DNA of 64,000 nt from NCBI RefSeq assembly GCF_023499255.1, contig NZ_CP092183.1, positions 5,886,501-5,950,500 on the forward strand, written 5' to 3'. Each line of letters starts with the position of its first letter. Position 1 is the stretch's first letter. A program made the position numbers and the translations under genes. This document shows positions 57,324-64,000 of this stretch, one piece after another. The stretch is from Couchioplanes caeruleus (GTDB lineage Bacteria > Actinomycetota > Actinomycetes > Mycobacteriales > Micromonosporaceae). The notes below the pieces were generated by a model, which was not told the DNA's origin, made no database searches, and saw only the letters and a list, made by a program, of their open reading frames with translations.

Positions 57324-57775
57324 TCACCGTCGACGGGGTTGCCGGGCTCAGCGCGCTGGCCGGCCGGGACCTGGGCCGCAGCGACTGGCTGGAGATCACC
57401 CAGGACCGGGTGGACCGGTTCGCCGAGGCCACCGGCGACCACCAGTGGATCCACGTCGATCCGCAACGGGCGCAGGCGGGCCCGTTCGGCGGCACGATCG
57501 CGCACGGCTACCTGACGCTGTCGCTCGTCATCCCGCTGTTCGGCGCGCTGCTCGAGGTGCGCGGCGTCGCCATGAGCATCAACTACGGCCTCGAGAAGGT
57601 CCGGTTCCCGAACCCCGTACGGGTGGGCTCGAAGGTACGGCTCGCCGCCACGGTGGCGGAGGTGACCGGCGTCGCTGCCGGCGGCGTGCAGATGGTGCTC
57701 GACTTCACGGTGGAGATCGCGGGCGAGGCCAAGCCGGCCTGCGTCGCCCGGGCCGTCTACCGCCACTACGCATGA
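57320..57775 (+). CDS. MaoC-family (R)-hydratase (151 aa)
   Basis: Hot-dog-fold enoyl-CoA hydratase. The hydratase motif is in VDRFAEATGDHQWIHVDPQR (catalytic Asp and His) followed by GPFGGTIAHGYLTLSLVIPL. YGLEKVRFPNPVRVGSKVRL is the next conserved strand pair. Single-domain form of normal length. GTG start overlaps the amidohydrolase stop; stop overlaps the ligase ATG by 4 nt. It would hydrate an enoyl-CoA made from the ligase product. Confidence 0.9.
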   Translation: MITVDGVAGLSALAGRDLGRSDWLEITQDRVDRFAEATGDHQWIHVDPQRAQAGPFGGTIAHGYLTLSLVIPLFGALLEVRGVAMSINYGLEKVRFPNPVRVGSKVRLAATVAEVTGVAAGGVQMVLDFTVEIAGEAKPACVARAVYRHYA

Positions 57776-59307
57776 CGGCCACCGTCCCGGCCCGCAACGC
57801 CGGTCTCGGTTCCTGGCCGGCCCGGCGCGCGGCCATGTCGCCCGGCAGCAACGCCCTGATCTTCCGCGGCACCGCCATCACGTACGCCGGGCTGTTCGAC
57901 CGGGTCACCCGGCTCGCCGCGCGGCTGCGCTCCGGCGGCGTGGGGCCCGGCGACCGGGTGGCGTACCTCGGGCCGAACCATCCGGCCTTCGTCGAGACGA
58001 TGTTCGCCACGCACCTGCTCGGCGGGATCTTCGTGCCGCTGAACGTCCGGCTGGCCGCGCCCGAGGTCGACTACATGCTGCGGCACAGCGGCACGGTCGC
58101 GCTCGTCCACGCCCCGGCCGGCGCGTTCTCCGTACGCCCGGGCACGGTCGTCGAGGTCGGCGGCGCGTACGAGGAATGGCTCGCCGCCGGTGAGCCGGAG
58201 CCGCTCGACGTGGCCGTCGGCATGGACGACCCGGCCCTCATCCTCTACACCTCGGGCACCACCGGCCGGCCGAAGGGCGCCGTCCTGACCCACGCGAACG
58301 TCTTCTGGAACTGCTACAACCTGCTCGTCGGGGTGGACGTCGCGAGCGACGAGATGACGCTGATCGGTGCGCCGCTGTTCCACGTCGCCGCGCTCAACCA
58401 GTGCCTGCTGCCGACGTTCCTCAAGGGCGGGTGCAGCGTGCTCATGCCGTCCTGGGACGTCGACGAGGCGCTCGAGCTGATCCCCCGGCACGGGATCACG
58501 TGGATGTTCGGCGTGGCGGCGATGTTCGCGGGGCTGGCCCAGTCGCCGCGCTGGCCGGGTGCGGACCTGTCGTCGGTGCGCAGCGTGATGTCCGGGGGCG
58601 CCGCCGTGCCCGAGTCGCTGATCCTGGCATACCAGGAGCGCGGGCTGACGTTCTGCCAGGGCTACGGGATGACGGAGACCGCGCCGGGCGCCACCTTCCT
58701 GGAAGCGCGGGAGAGCCGTACGCACGTCGGCTCGGCCGGGCTTCCGGTCTTCTTCGCCGGCGTGCGCTGCGTACGCCCGGACCTGACCGGCGCGCCGCCC
58801 GGGGAACCGGGCGAGGTGCTGGTCCGCGGCCCCAACGTGACGCCCGGCTACTGGAACGACGCCGAGGCCACCCGGGACGCGTTCACGGCGGACGGCTGGT
58901 TCCGCTCCGGTGACCTCGCCCGGGTCGACGCGGCCGGCCACCTGTACGTCGTCGACCGCCTCAAGGACATGTACATCTCCGGCGGCGAGAACGTGTACCC
59001 GGCCGAGGTGGAGTCGGTGATCTTCGAGCATCCGGCCGTGTCGGAGGTCGCGGTGGTCGGGGTGCCCGACCCGGCCTGGGGCGAGGTGGGCCGGGCCTTC
59101 GTCGTCGCGATGCCCGGCGCGGCGCTGGACGGCGACGAGCTGCGGGCCTTCCTGCTGCCGCGGCTGGCGAAGTACAAGATCCCCGTCCACGTCGACGTGG
59201 TGCCGGCGCTGCCGCGGACCGGCTCCGGGAAGGTGCGCAAAGGCGACCTGCGGCGCCTACCGGGAGAGCAGGAAGCGGGTCACGGCCGGGGCGAAGGCGG
59301 ACCCTAG
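57772..59307 (+). CDS. AMP-forming acyl-CoA synthetase (511 aa)
   Basis: Adenylate-forming ligase activating a carboxylic acid to its CoA thioester. Motifs in order: ALILYTSGTTGRPKGAVLTH (ATP phosphate loop), TLIGAPLFHVAALNQCLLP, GYGMTETAPGATFLEARES, DGWFRSGDLARVDAAGHLYV, VVDRLKDMYISGGENVYPAE and VEVESV hinge region, then PRTGSGKVRKGDLRRLPG with the C-terminal catalytic Lys. Fatty-acid-CoA-synthetase-like (class I). Last gene of the operon; its 3' end overlaps the convergent lipoprotein gene by 51 bp, where the tail (EAGHGRGEGGP) looks less conserved. Confidence 0.92.
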   Translation: MTATVPARNAGLGSWPARRAAMSPGSNALIFRGTAITYAGLFDRVTRLAARLRSGGVGPGDRVAYLGPNHPAFVETMFATHLLGGIFVPLNVRLAAPEVDYMLRHSGTVALVHAPAGAFSVRPGTVVEVGGAYEEWLAAGEPEPLDVAVGMDDPALILYTSGTTGRPKGAVLTHANVFWNCYNLLVGVDVASDEMTLIGAPLFHVAALNQCLLPTFLKGGCSVLMPSWDVDEALELIPRHGITWMFGVAAMFAGLAQSPRWPGADLSSVRSVMSGGAAVPESLILAYQERGLTFCQGYGMTETAPGATFLEARESRTHVGSAGLPVFFAGVRCVRPDLTGAPPGEPGEVLVRGPNVTPGYWNDAEATRDAFTADGWFRSGDLARVDAAGHLYVVDRLKDMYISGGENVYPAEVESVIFEHPAVSEVAVVGVPDPAWGEVGRAFVVAMPGAALDGDELRAFLLPRLAKYKIPVHVDVVPALPRTGSGKVRKGDLRRLPGEQEAGHGRGEGGP

Positions 59308-60174
59308 GGGCGGTACGTGGGTGCCGCCACCGATCGTCCAGGCCTGCACCACCGAGCCGTTCGCGCAGTCATGGGTACGTACCGACGTCTCGGCTCCCGT
59401 GAGAGCCGGCACCAGGTCTAGCTTCGGGGCGTCCCGGCCGGTGCCCCCGCAGCGGTCGTAGCGCACCCAGTCGGCGACCGTGGTGGCCGCCGAGGGGTAG
59501 GCGTTGCCGCCGATGTCGCCGCCGGTGAACGCGATGGTCTCGTCGCTGCTGCTGTTGATCACGAGCACGCTCACCGGCTTCGACGGCCGGCACCGGCCGG
59601 CGTCGGCCCAGGTCGCACCGTTGAGCGAGACGATCGCGGCGACCTGGTCGGCGTGGTCGCAGGCCATCCGGAACGCCATGAAGCCGCCGTTCGAATGGCC
59701 GATCAGCGACACCCGGGACCGGTCGATCCGGTACCCGCCCTCGAGCGTGGAGATCAGCTCGCTGAGGTACCGCGAGTCGTCGGGTTTCGGCTCGGAGAAG
59801 GAGCAGCAGGCGTCCGTGGCGTTCCAGAACCGTTCGCCGCGGTCGTCGGTCAAGCCGTCCGGGTATGCGTAGACGAATCCGCGCCGGTCCGACTCGGGCG
59901 TCAGCCGCAGATAGCTCTCCAGCTGAACGCCGTCGGACGTGTAGCCGTGCAGCCCGATGACCAGCGGCGCGGGCCGGGCCGGGTCGTAGGAGGCCGGCAC
60001 GTGCACGGTGACCTGCCGGCCGCCGATCTGCACCGTGCCGGTGCCGCTCGCGGGCAGCGCCGGCGGTGAGCTGGACGTCGGCCGCGGGTCGTCCGCCGGA
60101 CCACAGGCCAGCGTCACCATGACCGCCGCCGCGGCCGCCACGACGCGAGCTGCCCGCCAATGGTGTCGAGCCAT
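59257..60174 (-). CDS. Lipoprotein PHB-depolymerase/LpqC-like esterase (305 aa)
   Basis: The lipoprotein signal VVAAAAAVMVTLAC ends in lipobox TLAC. Alpha/beta-hydrolase motifs: LVIGLHGYTSDGVQLESYLR (oxyanion), nucleophile in VSLIGHSNGGFMAFRMACDH, VLVINSSSDETIAFTGGDIG and His in WTIGGGTHVPPLGSAFAPAV. A Cys pair lies in NATDACCSFSEPKPDDSRYL. Likely hydrolyses acyl esters outside the membrane. It converges with and overlaps the acyl-CoA synthetase gene. ATG 60174 directly precedes the signal. Confidence 0.88.
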   Translation of the reverse strand: MARHHWRAARVVAAAAAVMVTLACGPADDPRPTSSSPPALPASGTGTVQIGGRQVTVHVPASYDPARPAPLVIGLHGYTSDGVQLESYLRLTPESDRRGFVYAYPDGLTDDRGERFWNATDACCSFSEPKPDDSRYLSELISTLEGGYRIDRSRVSLIGHSNGGFMAFRMACDHADQVAAIVSLNGATWADAGRCRPSKPVSVLVINSSSDETIAFTGGDIGGNAYPSAATTVADWVRYDRCGGTGRDAPKLDLVPALTGAETSVRTHDCANGSVVQAWTIGGGTHVPPLGSAFAPAVTRFLLSR

Positions 60175-60280
60175 CGCCCCTCCCCAGCCGGGATGCGGGC
60201 CAGAATACCGGCGGATTCCTTGCTCTGGGTTTGAGACCGGCCAGAGGTTGCCTTGAGGTGGCCCTCCGATCTGTCGGGGC

Positions 60281-61138
60281 ATGAACGCGACCTTGGAGCT
60301 CTCCCCCGCCGCCCCGGCCCTGCACGACATGTCCCGCCTGTGGGGCCGTGCCGCCGACGGCGTCGAGCTCTCCGTGGTCGTGCCGTTCTACAACCCGGGC
60401 GCGGCGCTGCGCCGTACGGTCGAGCGCCTGGTCGCCTGCCTGCGCGACGCCCAGGTCGGCTTCGAGGTGATCGCGGTCTCCGACGGCTCGACCGACGGCT
60501 CGGCGCAGACCCTCGGCGGCCTGCCCGGCGTCCGCGTCATCGACAACCCGGTGAACCAGGGCAAGGGCGCCGCGCTGCACCAGGGCTTCGCCACCGCCCG
60601 CGGCGCGTGGATCGGCTTCATCGACGCCGACGGTGACATCGACCCCCGGCACCTGGTCGAGTACCTGATGGTGGCCCGCGCCGGCGGCCACGCCCTGGTG
60701 TACGCCGACAAGCGTCACGCCGCGTCGGCGAGCGCGGCCAGCGGCTTCCGCAAGCTCGTGTCGGTGTCCTACTCCACGCTCGTCTCCCGGCTGTTCGGCC
60801 TCGACGTGCGCGACACCCAGACCGGCTGCAAGATCGTGCGGCGCGACGTGCTGGCCGCGGTGCTGCCCCGGCTGCGCGAGTGCCGCTTCGCCTTCGACCT
60901 GGAGCTGTTCGTCGCCGCGGACGCCGCCGGCATCGACGACCTCAAGGCCGTGCCGGTGCGCCTCGAGGAGCGGGTCGCCGGTTCCACCGTCACCAGCTCG
61001 ACGATCGTCCGTACGATCCGCGACACGTTCGTCATCTACCGCCGCCGCCGGGACGACCACTACCGGGCCGCCGCGCCCGTCGCCGCCCCGGTCGTCGTCG
61101 CGGCTCCGCGTACGCCGGCCCTGGCCTACGCCGCCTGA
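60281..61138 (+). CDS. Family 2 glycosyltransferase (285 aa)
   Basis: GT-A fold enzyme like dolichol-phosphate mannose synthase. Motifs: LSVVVPFYNPGAALRRTVER, FEVIAVSDGSTDGSAQTLGG, VNQGKGAALHQGFATARGAW, the DxD-type metal site in WIGFIDADGDIDPRHLVEYL, and FGLDVRDTQTGCKIVRRDVL as acceptor-loop region. No membrane segments are visible, so it is soluble or peripheral. The gene is monocistronic and starts 107 bp from the divergent lipoprotein gene. Confidence 0.9.
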   Translation: MNATLELSPAAPALHDMSRLWGRAADGVELSVVVPFYNPGAALRRTVERLVACLRDAQVGFEVIAVSDGSTDGSAQTLGGLPGVRVIDNPVNQGKGAALHQGFATARGAWIGFIDADGDIDPRHLVEYLMVARAGGHALVYADKRHAASASAASGFRKLVSVSYSTLVSRLFGLDVRDTQTGCKIVRRDVLAAVLPRLRECRFAFDLELFVAADAAGIDDLKAVPVRLEERVAGSTVTSSTIVRTIRDTFVIYRRRRDDHYRAAAPVAAPVVVAAPRTPALAYAA

Positions 61139-61144
61139 GCCGGT

Positions 61145-61966
61145 TCAGTAGTCGTACGACCTGGTCCGTTGCCTCCGGTACCGCCGGCGGGGATCGCGCA
61201 TCACGTACCGCACGGTGAAGGCGGTCACGGCCATGCTCGCGAGGGCGACCACGACGACGGTGAGCATCGGCACGCCGGCCACCGAGGGCGTGGTGGAGTT
61301 CGCCGCCGGCCGCAGCTGCGCCGCGTTCGCCGTTCCCCCGGCAGCCGCCGGCGGTGGCGCGGTGGGCAGCCCGGCGAAGTCGACGATCCCGCTGCTCTCG
61401 AGCAGGGTCATGTGGGTCATCACGAACTGGTTCGTGCGCTGGGCGAGCTTGCGGACGGTGTCGTTGCGGGTGCTCGCCCGGATCGTGGCGATGGCCGGGA
61501 AGATCTTCCCGTGGGCCGCCCGGAGCCGGTCGATGTACACCTGGTCGAAGTCGGTCCCGTCGGCGTCGCGCATCTCGGCCAGCCAGCCCTGCTGGTCCTC
61601 GTTGGGCTCGTCGGGCAGGGACACGTCGAGCTTCTTCGCCGCGTCCCGGACGAGCTGGTCCAGCTTGACGTGCTGGGCGGCGATGTCGCTGCCGATGGAC
61701 CGGATCCGCGGGTCGTCCGACTTCTGCTGCGCCATCCGGCCGGCGGGGATCTCCCACAGCCCGGCCAGCCGCACCTTCACCACGAAGTCGCGGTCCGCGT
61801 CGGAGACGTCGCCCCGGCCCCGGTCGGTGAGCAGGCCGTTCGGCGGCACCGGCACGCCCGGCTCGGCGTGTGCCACCTGCGGGTCGAACAGGGCCAGCGC
61901 CAGGGCGACGAGGGCCGCACCCGGCAGCCGGTGACGCCACCAGGACATCCGAACGACGGCGAGCAC
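61145..61966 (-). CDS. DUF4142-family exported protein with C-terminal membrane helix (273 aa)
   Basis: The signal region is RHRLPGAALVALALALFDPQ with AHAEPG after it. The four-helix DUF4142 domain spans about 50-205: VSDADRDFVVKVRLAGLWEI, IRSIGSDIAAQHVKLDQLVR, DQVYIDRLRAAHGKIFPAIA and TNQFVMTHMTLLESSG. An Ala/Pro linker precedes a membrane segment (MLTVVVVALASMAVTAFTV) and an Arg/Tyr-rich tail. DUF4142 proteins are ferritin-like in predicted shape, function unknown. The GTG at 61966 has GGAGGA 4 nt upstream and beats the ATG at 61948, which lacks one. Confidence 0.85.
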   Translation of the reverse strand: MLAVVRMSWWRHRLPGAALVALALALFDPQVAHAEPGVPVPPNGLLTDRGRGDVSDADRDFVVKVRLAGLWEIPAGRMAQQKSDDPRIRSIGSDIAAQHVKLDQLVRDAAKKLDVSLPDEPNEDQQGWLAEMRDADGTDFDQVYIDRLRAAHGKIFPAIATIRASTRNDTVRKLAQRTNQFVMTHMTLLESSGIVDFAGLPTAPPPAAAGGTANAAQLRPAANSTTPSVAGVPMLTVVVVALASMAVTAFTVRYVMRDPRRRYRRQRTRSYDY

Positions 61967-61989
61967 GTCTTCCTCCAGCCATGGTCCCC

Positions 61990-62031
61990 GGGCGGGTCCC
62001 GCTGAGCAGAGGTACGCAGCGGGACCCGCCC
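61990..62031 (-). terminator. 15-bp perfect hairpin after the SMP-30-like gene
   Basis: GGGCGGGTCCCGCTG (61990-62004) pairs perfectly with CAGCGGGACCCGCCC (62017-62031) around a 12-nt loop. It lies just past the stop at 62037 of the leftward SMP-30-like gene and ahead of the DUF4142 gene. Confidence 0.75.
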
Positions 62032-62036
62032 CGGGA

Positions 62037-63032
62037 TCAAACAGATGCTGAGGATTTCGTGATTGCCACGTCGTCTTCGATGAGGCTGCCGAGCGCGAGC
62101 ACACCGTCGCGCTCGGCAACCGAGGTGACGAAGCCGTACGAGCCGTCGGTGGCGCGCAGGTCGTGCACCGGCTCGCCGTCGAGGTCGAAGGCCATGACCC
62201 AGGCGACCACGGCGGGCCTGGGGCGTACCGCCTCGGGCAGGTTCCAGAGCAGGAGCCGCAGGAAGCCGGGCAGCGGCAGCAGCCGGTCCAGCAGCGGGTT
62301 GCGCGGAGCCGCGATGCCGACCCACAGCAGGCCGTCGCTGCCGAGGTACATGTTGTCGGGAAAGCCCGGCAGGTTGTCGGCGAGCACCTCGGTGCGGCCC
62401 GCGTCCGGGCCGGTCAGCCGGTGCCGCCGGATCCGGTAGCCGGCCGTCTCGGCGACCAGCAGGTACGACTCGTCGGGGGCCAGGACCAGCCCGTTGCCGA
62501 ACTTCAGCCCGCTCAGCACCGTGGTGACGGTGCCGCCGGGGTCGCGGCGCAGCAACCGGCCGGTGCCGGTGTGCTCGAACATGTCGCCCAGGTGGTTCCT
62601 CAGGTCCCACCGGCTGGTCGACGTGGTGAACCAGATCGTGCCGTCGGCCGCCTGCACCACGTTGCTGGCGAAGGTCAGCGGTTCGCCGTCGACGACGTCC
62701 GTGAGGACCTCGACGGTGCCGTCCGGGCGTACCTCCAGCAGGCCCTTGTCGTGGTCGCAGACCAGGACGCCGCCGTCGGCGCGGGCGTGCAGCCCGAGCG
62801 GGCGGCCGCCGGTGTCGGCCAGCACCGTGCGGTCGCCGGTGGCCGGGTCGATGCGGACGATGCGCCCGTCGGCGGTGCCGGTGAGGATCCTCCCGGCGGC
62901 GTCGAAGACGACGTCCTCGGGCCCGTGCCCGCCGGTCGGCAACCGGCGCAGGACCCGCAGGGGCGCCGTCGGCCCGCGGTCGTGGAAGGCCGGCGGCTGC
63001 CAGCGGCGAGGTCTGATCAGGCGACGGGCCAT
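62037..63032 (-). CDS. SMP-30/strictosidine-synthase-like beta-propeller (331 aa)
   Basis: A six-bladed propeller of the SMP-30/gluconolaconase/strictosidine synthase superfamily: GPEDVVFDAAGRILTGTADG, RPLGLHARADGGVLVCDHDK, ASNVVQAADGTIWFTTSTSR, KFGNGLVLAPDESYLLVAET, NLPGFPDNMYLGSDGLLWVG and late DGSYGFVTSVAERDGVLALG. FPDN-x-YLGSDGLLWVG is typical of the strictosidine-synthase-like/adipocyte membrane-associated branch, whose bacterial members are probably lactonases or arylesterases. No signal peptide. It faces the quinone oxidoreductase gene across the two palindromic operators. Confidence 0.85.
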   Translation of the reverse strand: MARRLIRPRRWQPPAFHDRGPTAPLRVLRRLPTGGHGPEDVVFDAAGRILTGTADGRIVRIDPATGDRTVLADTGGRPLGLHARADGGVLVCDHDKGLLEVRPDGTVEVLTDVVDGEPLTFASNVVQAADGTIWFTTSTSRWDLRNHLGDMFEHTGTGRLLRRDPGGTVTTVLSGLKFGNGLVLAPDESYLLVAETAGYRIRRHRLTGPDAGRTEVLADNLPGFPDNMYLGSDGLLWVGIAAPRNPLLDRLLPLPGFLRLLLWNLPEAVRPRPAVVAWVMAFDLDGEPVHDLRATDGSYGFVTSVAERDGVLALGSLIEDDVAITKSSASV

Positions 63033-63146
63033 CCGGGCTCCCAGGGTCGGCGGTGGGTCGGCTCCCGGCCAGTGTGCGCGCCGCCCTCCCCGCGCGCCCC
63101 GCGGCGGCGGCGATCCGCCGAGACCGCGGTCACACGACCGATCCCT

Positions 63147-63164
63147 TGCTTCGAATTCGAAGCA
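63147..63164. promoter_or_regulatory. Perfect 18-bp palindromic operator
   Basis: TGCTTCGAATTCGAAGCA is a perfect palindrome 55 bp upstream of the quinone oxidoreductase ATG. A near-copy follows 35 bp later. The two bracket a TATGGT -10-like box near 63168, so binding of a dimer at each would shut the promoter. Confidence 0.75.
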
Positions 63165-63181
63165 TACGTATGGTCGGGATG

Positions 63182-63199
63182 TGCTTCGAACTCGAAGCA
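63182..63199. promoter_or_regulatory. Second 18-bp operator copy
   Basis: TGCTTCGAACTCGAAGCA differs from the upstream palindrome by a single base. It lies 19 bp before the oxidoreductase start codon and includes likely transcript-start sequence. The regulator is not in the window and may lie just to the right. Confidence 0.7.
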
Positions 63200-63218
63200 A
63201 TCGGAGAGGGTGAGTGTG

Positions 63219-64000
63219 ATGAAGGCAGTACGTTTCCACGAGTTCGGCGGCCCCGAGGTCCTGCGCCACGAGGACGCCGACCAGCCCGTCCCCGGCGCCG
63301 GACAGGTGCGGGTACGGGTGGCCGGGACGTCGTTCAACGGCGTCGACGCGACCATCCGCGGTGGCACCATGCAGGGCCCCATCCCGGTCGCGCTGCCGCA
63401 CACGCCGGGCGTCGACGTGGCCGGCACCGTCGACGCGCTCGGCGAGGGCGTCGGCACCCTGGCGGCCGGTGACCGGGTCATCGGCTTCCTGCCCATGGCG
63501 GAGGCCGGCGCCGCCGCCGAGTACGTGATCGCACCCGCCGAGGTCCTGACTGCGGCGCCCACCACCGTCCCGCTCGCCGACGCCGCGGCGCTGCCGGCCG
63601 TCGGCCTCACCGCCTGGCAGGCGCTGTTCGAGCACGCCAAGCTGACCGCCGGGCAACGCGTTCTCGTCAACGGGGCCGGCGGCGCGGTCGGCGACTACGC
63701 CGTCCAGCTGGCCAAGAACGCCGGCGCCCACGTCATCGCGACGGCGAGCCCGCGCAGCAGCCGGCGCGTCCGGGCCGCCGGCGCCGACCGGATCATCGAC
63801 CACACCACCGCCGACGTCACGGCGGAGGTGACCGAGCCGGTCGACGTGGTGCTCAACCTCGCCCCGATCTCCCCCGACCAGCTCGGGGCGCTGCTCACGG
63901 TCATCCGTGACGGCGGCACGCTGGTGAACACCACCGTCTGGATGCCCGCACCCTCCGACGACGAGCGCGGCGTCACCGGAATCGACCTGTACGTCCGCAG
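63219..64000 (+). CDS. NADP-dependent quinone oxidoreductase, 3' end outside the window (partial, 260 codons)
   Basis: Zinc-free MDR-family reductase. N-terminus MKAVRFHEFGGPEVLRHEDA, substrate region FNGVDATIRGG, GVDVAGTVDALGEGV, AALPAVGLTAWQALFEHAKL and nucleotide-binding VLVNGAGGAVGDYAVQLAKN then AGAHVIATASPRSS. No zinc cysteines are present, which sets it apart from the alcohol dehydrogenase at 38835. The gene runs off the right edge at LYVR. GAGAGGGTGAG upstream provides the RBS. Two palindromic operators suggest tight, inducible control. Confidence 0.9.
   Translation, partial: MKAVRFHEFGGPEVLRHEDADQPVPGAGQVRVRVAGTSFNGVDATIRGGTMQGPIPVALPHTPGVDVAGTVDALGEGVGTLAAGDRVIGFLPMAEAGAAAEYVIAPAEVLTAAPTTVPLADAAALPAVGLTAWQALFEHAKLTAGQRVLVNGAGGAVGDYAVQLAKNAGAHVIATASPRSSRRVRAAGADRIIDHTTADVTAEVTEPVDVVLNLAPISPDQLGALLTVIRDGGTLVNTTVWMPAPSDDERGVTGIDLYVR

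Overview
The window is very GC-rich, uses GTG starts often and TTG once, and is dense in secreted carbohydrate-active enzymes and LacI-, TetR-, IclR- and PaaX-type control. This fits a filamentous actinomycete; the style (CBM2, CBM13 and LGFP modules, SARP-type regulator, SCO6745-like protein) suggests Micromonosporaceae such as Actinoplanes. That placement is inference from style, not from a marker gene. No rRNA, tRNA, CRISPR array or complete mobile element was seen.

Layout. 1-9 kb: SGNH hydrolase, a divergent LysR/EamA exporter pair, a shattered STAND NTPase gene, an XRE/membrane-protein pair, a NarL-type two-component system and a pyridoxal kinase. 7.8-18 kb: secreted GH43-CBM enzyme, an unrecognised secreted protein, a membrane-anchored SARP-like regulator, a PPOX-fold flavoprotein, a class V aminotransferase, a secreted beta-propeller and a ricin-lectin/beta-helix glucanase-like protein behind a LacI-type operator. 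18-28 kb: DUF72 protein, FGGY sugar kinase, TetR/HdeD pair with twin operators, SCO6745-like protein, a large secreted (alpha/alpha)6 glycosidase-like protein, a frameshifted exopolyphosphatase and a GAF-SpoIIE phosphatase.

27.8-35.2 kb is a xylan island: a CUT1 sugar importer (binding protein and two permeases), a cytoplasmic GH10 xylanase, a GH43 beta-xylosidase and a secreted GH11-CBM2 xylanase. A 19-bp inverted repeat (TTTCGGAA-N3-TTCCGAAA type) is shared by the importer and GH11 promoters. GH11 would cut xylan outside the cell, the importer would take up oligomers, and GH10 plus GH43 would finish them inside. 35.2-41.4 kb mixes gene debris (an interrupted reading frame, a TetR gene with an internal deletion), a 413-residue protein of unknown family, a membrane-anchored surface protein, a zinc alcohol dehydrogenase and a polysaccharide deacetylase with LGFP repeats.

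41.4-47.6 kb holds a large acyl-CoA dehydrogenase and an IclR-controlled sugar-acid set (IlvD/Edd dehydratase, SDR, FAH-family hydrolase) that fits a non-phosphorylative deoxy- or pentose-sugar pathway. 47.7-59.3 kb has two PaaX-family regulators flanking a secreted CBM2 esterase, then a tightly coupled nine-gene operon: branched-chain-type ABC importer, MFE-2-like SDR, amidohydrolase, MaoC hydratase and acyl-CoA ligase. It looks like a complete uptake and CoA-dependent degradation unit for an unidentified acid. 59.2-64 kb: lipoprotein esterase, family 2 glycosyltransferase, DUF4142 protein, SMP-30-like beta-propeller and a truncated quinone oxidoreductase gene behind two 18-bp palindromes.
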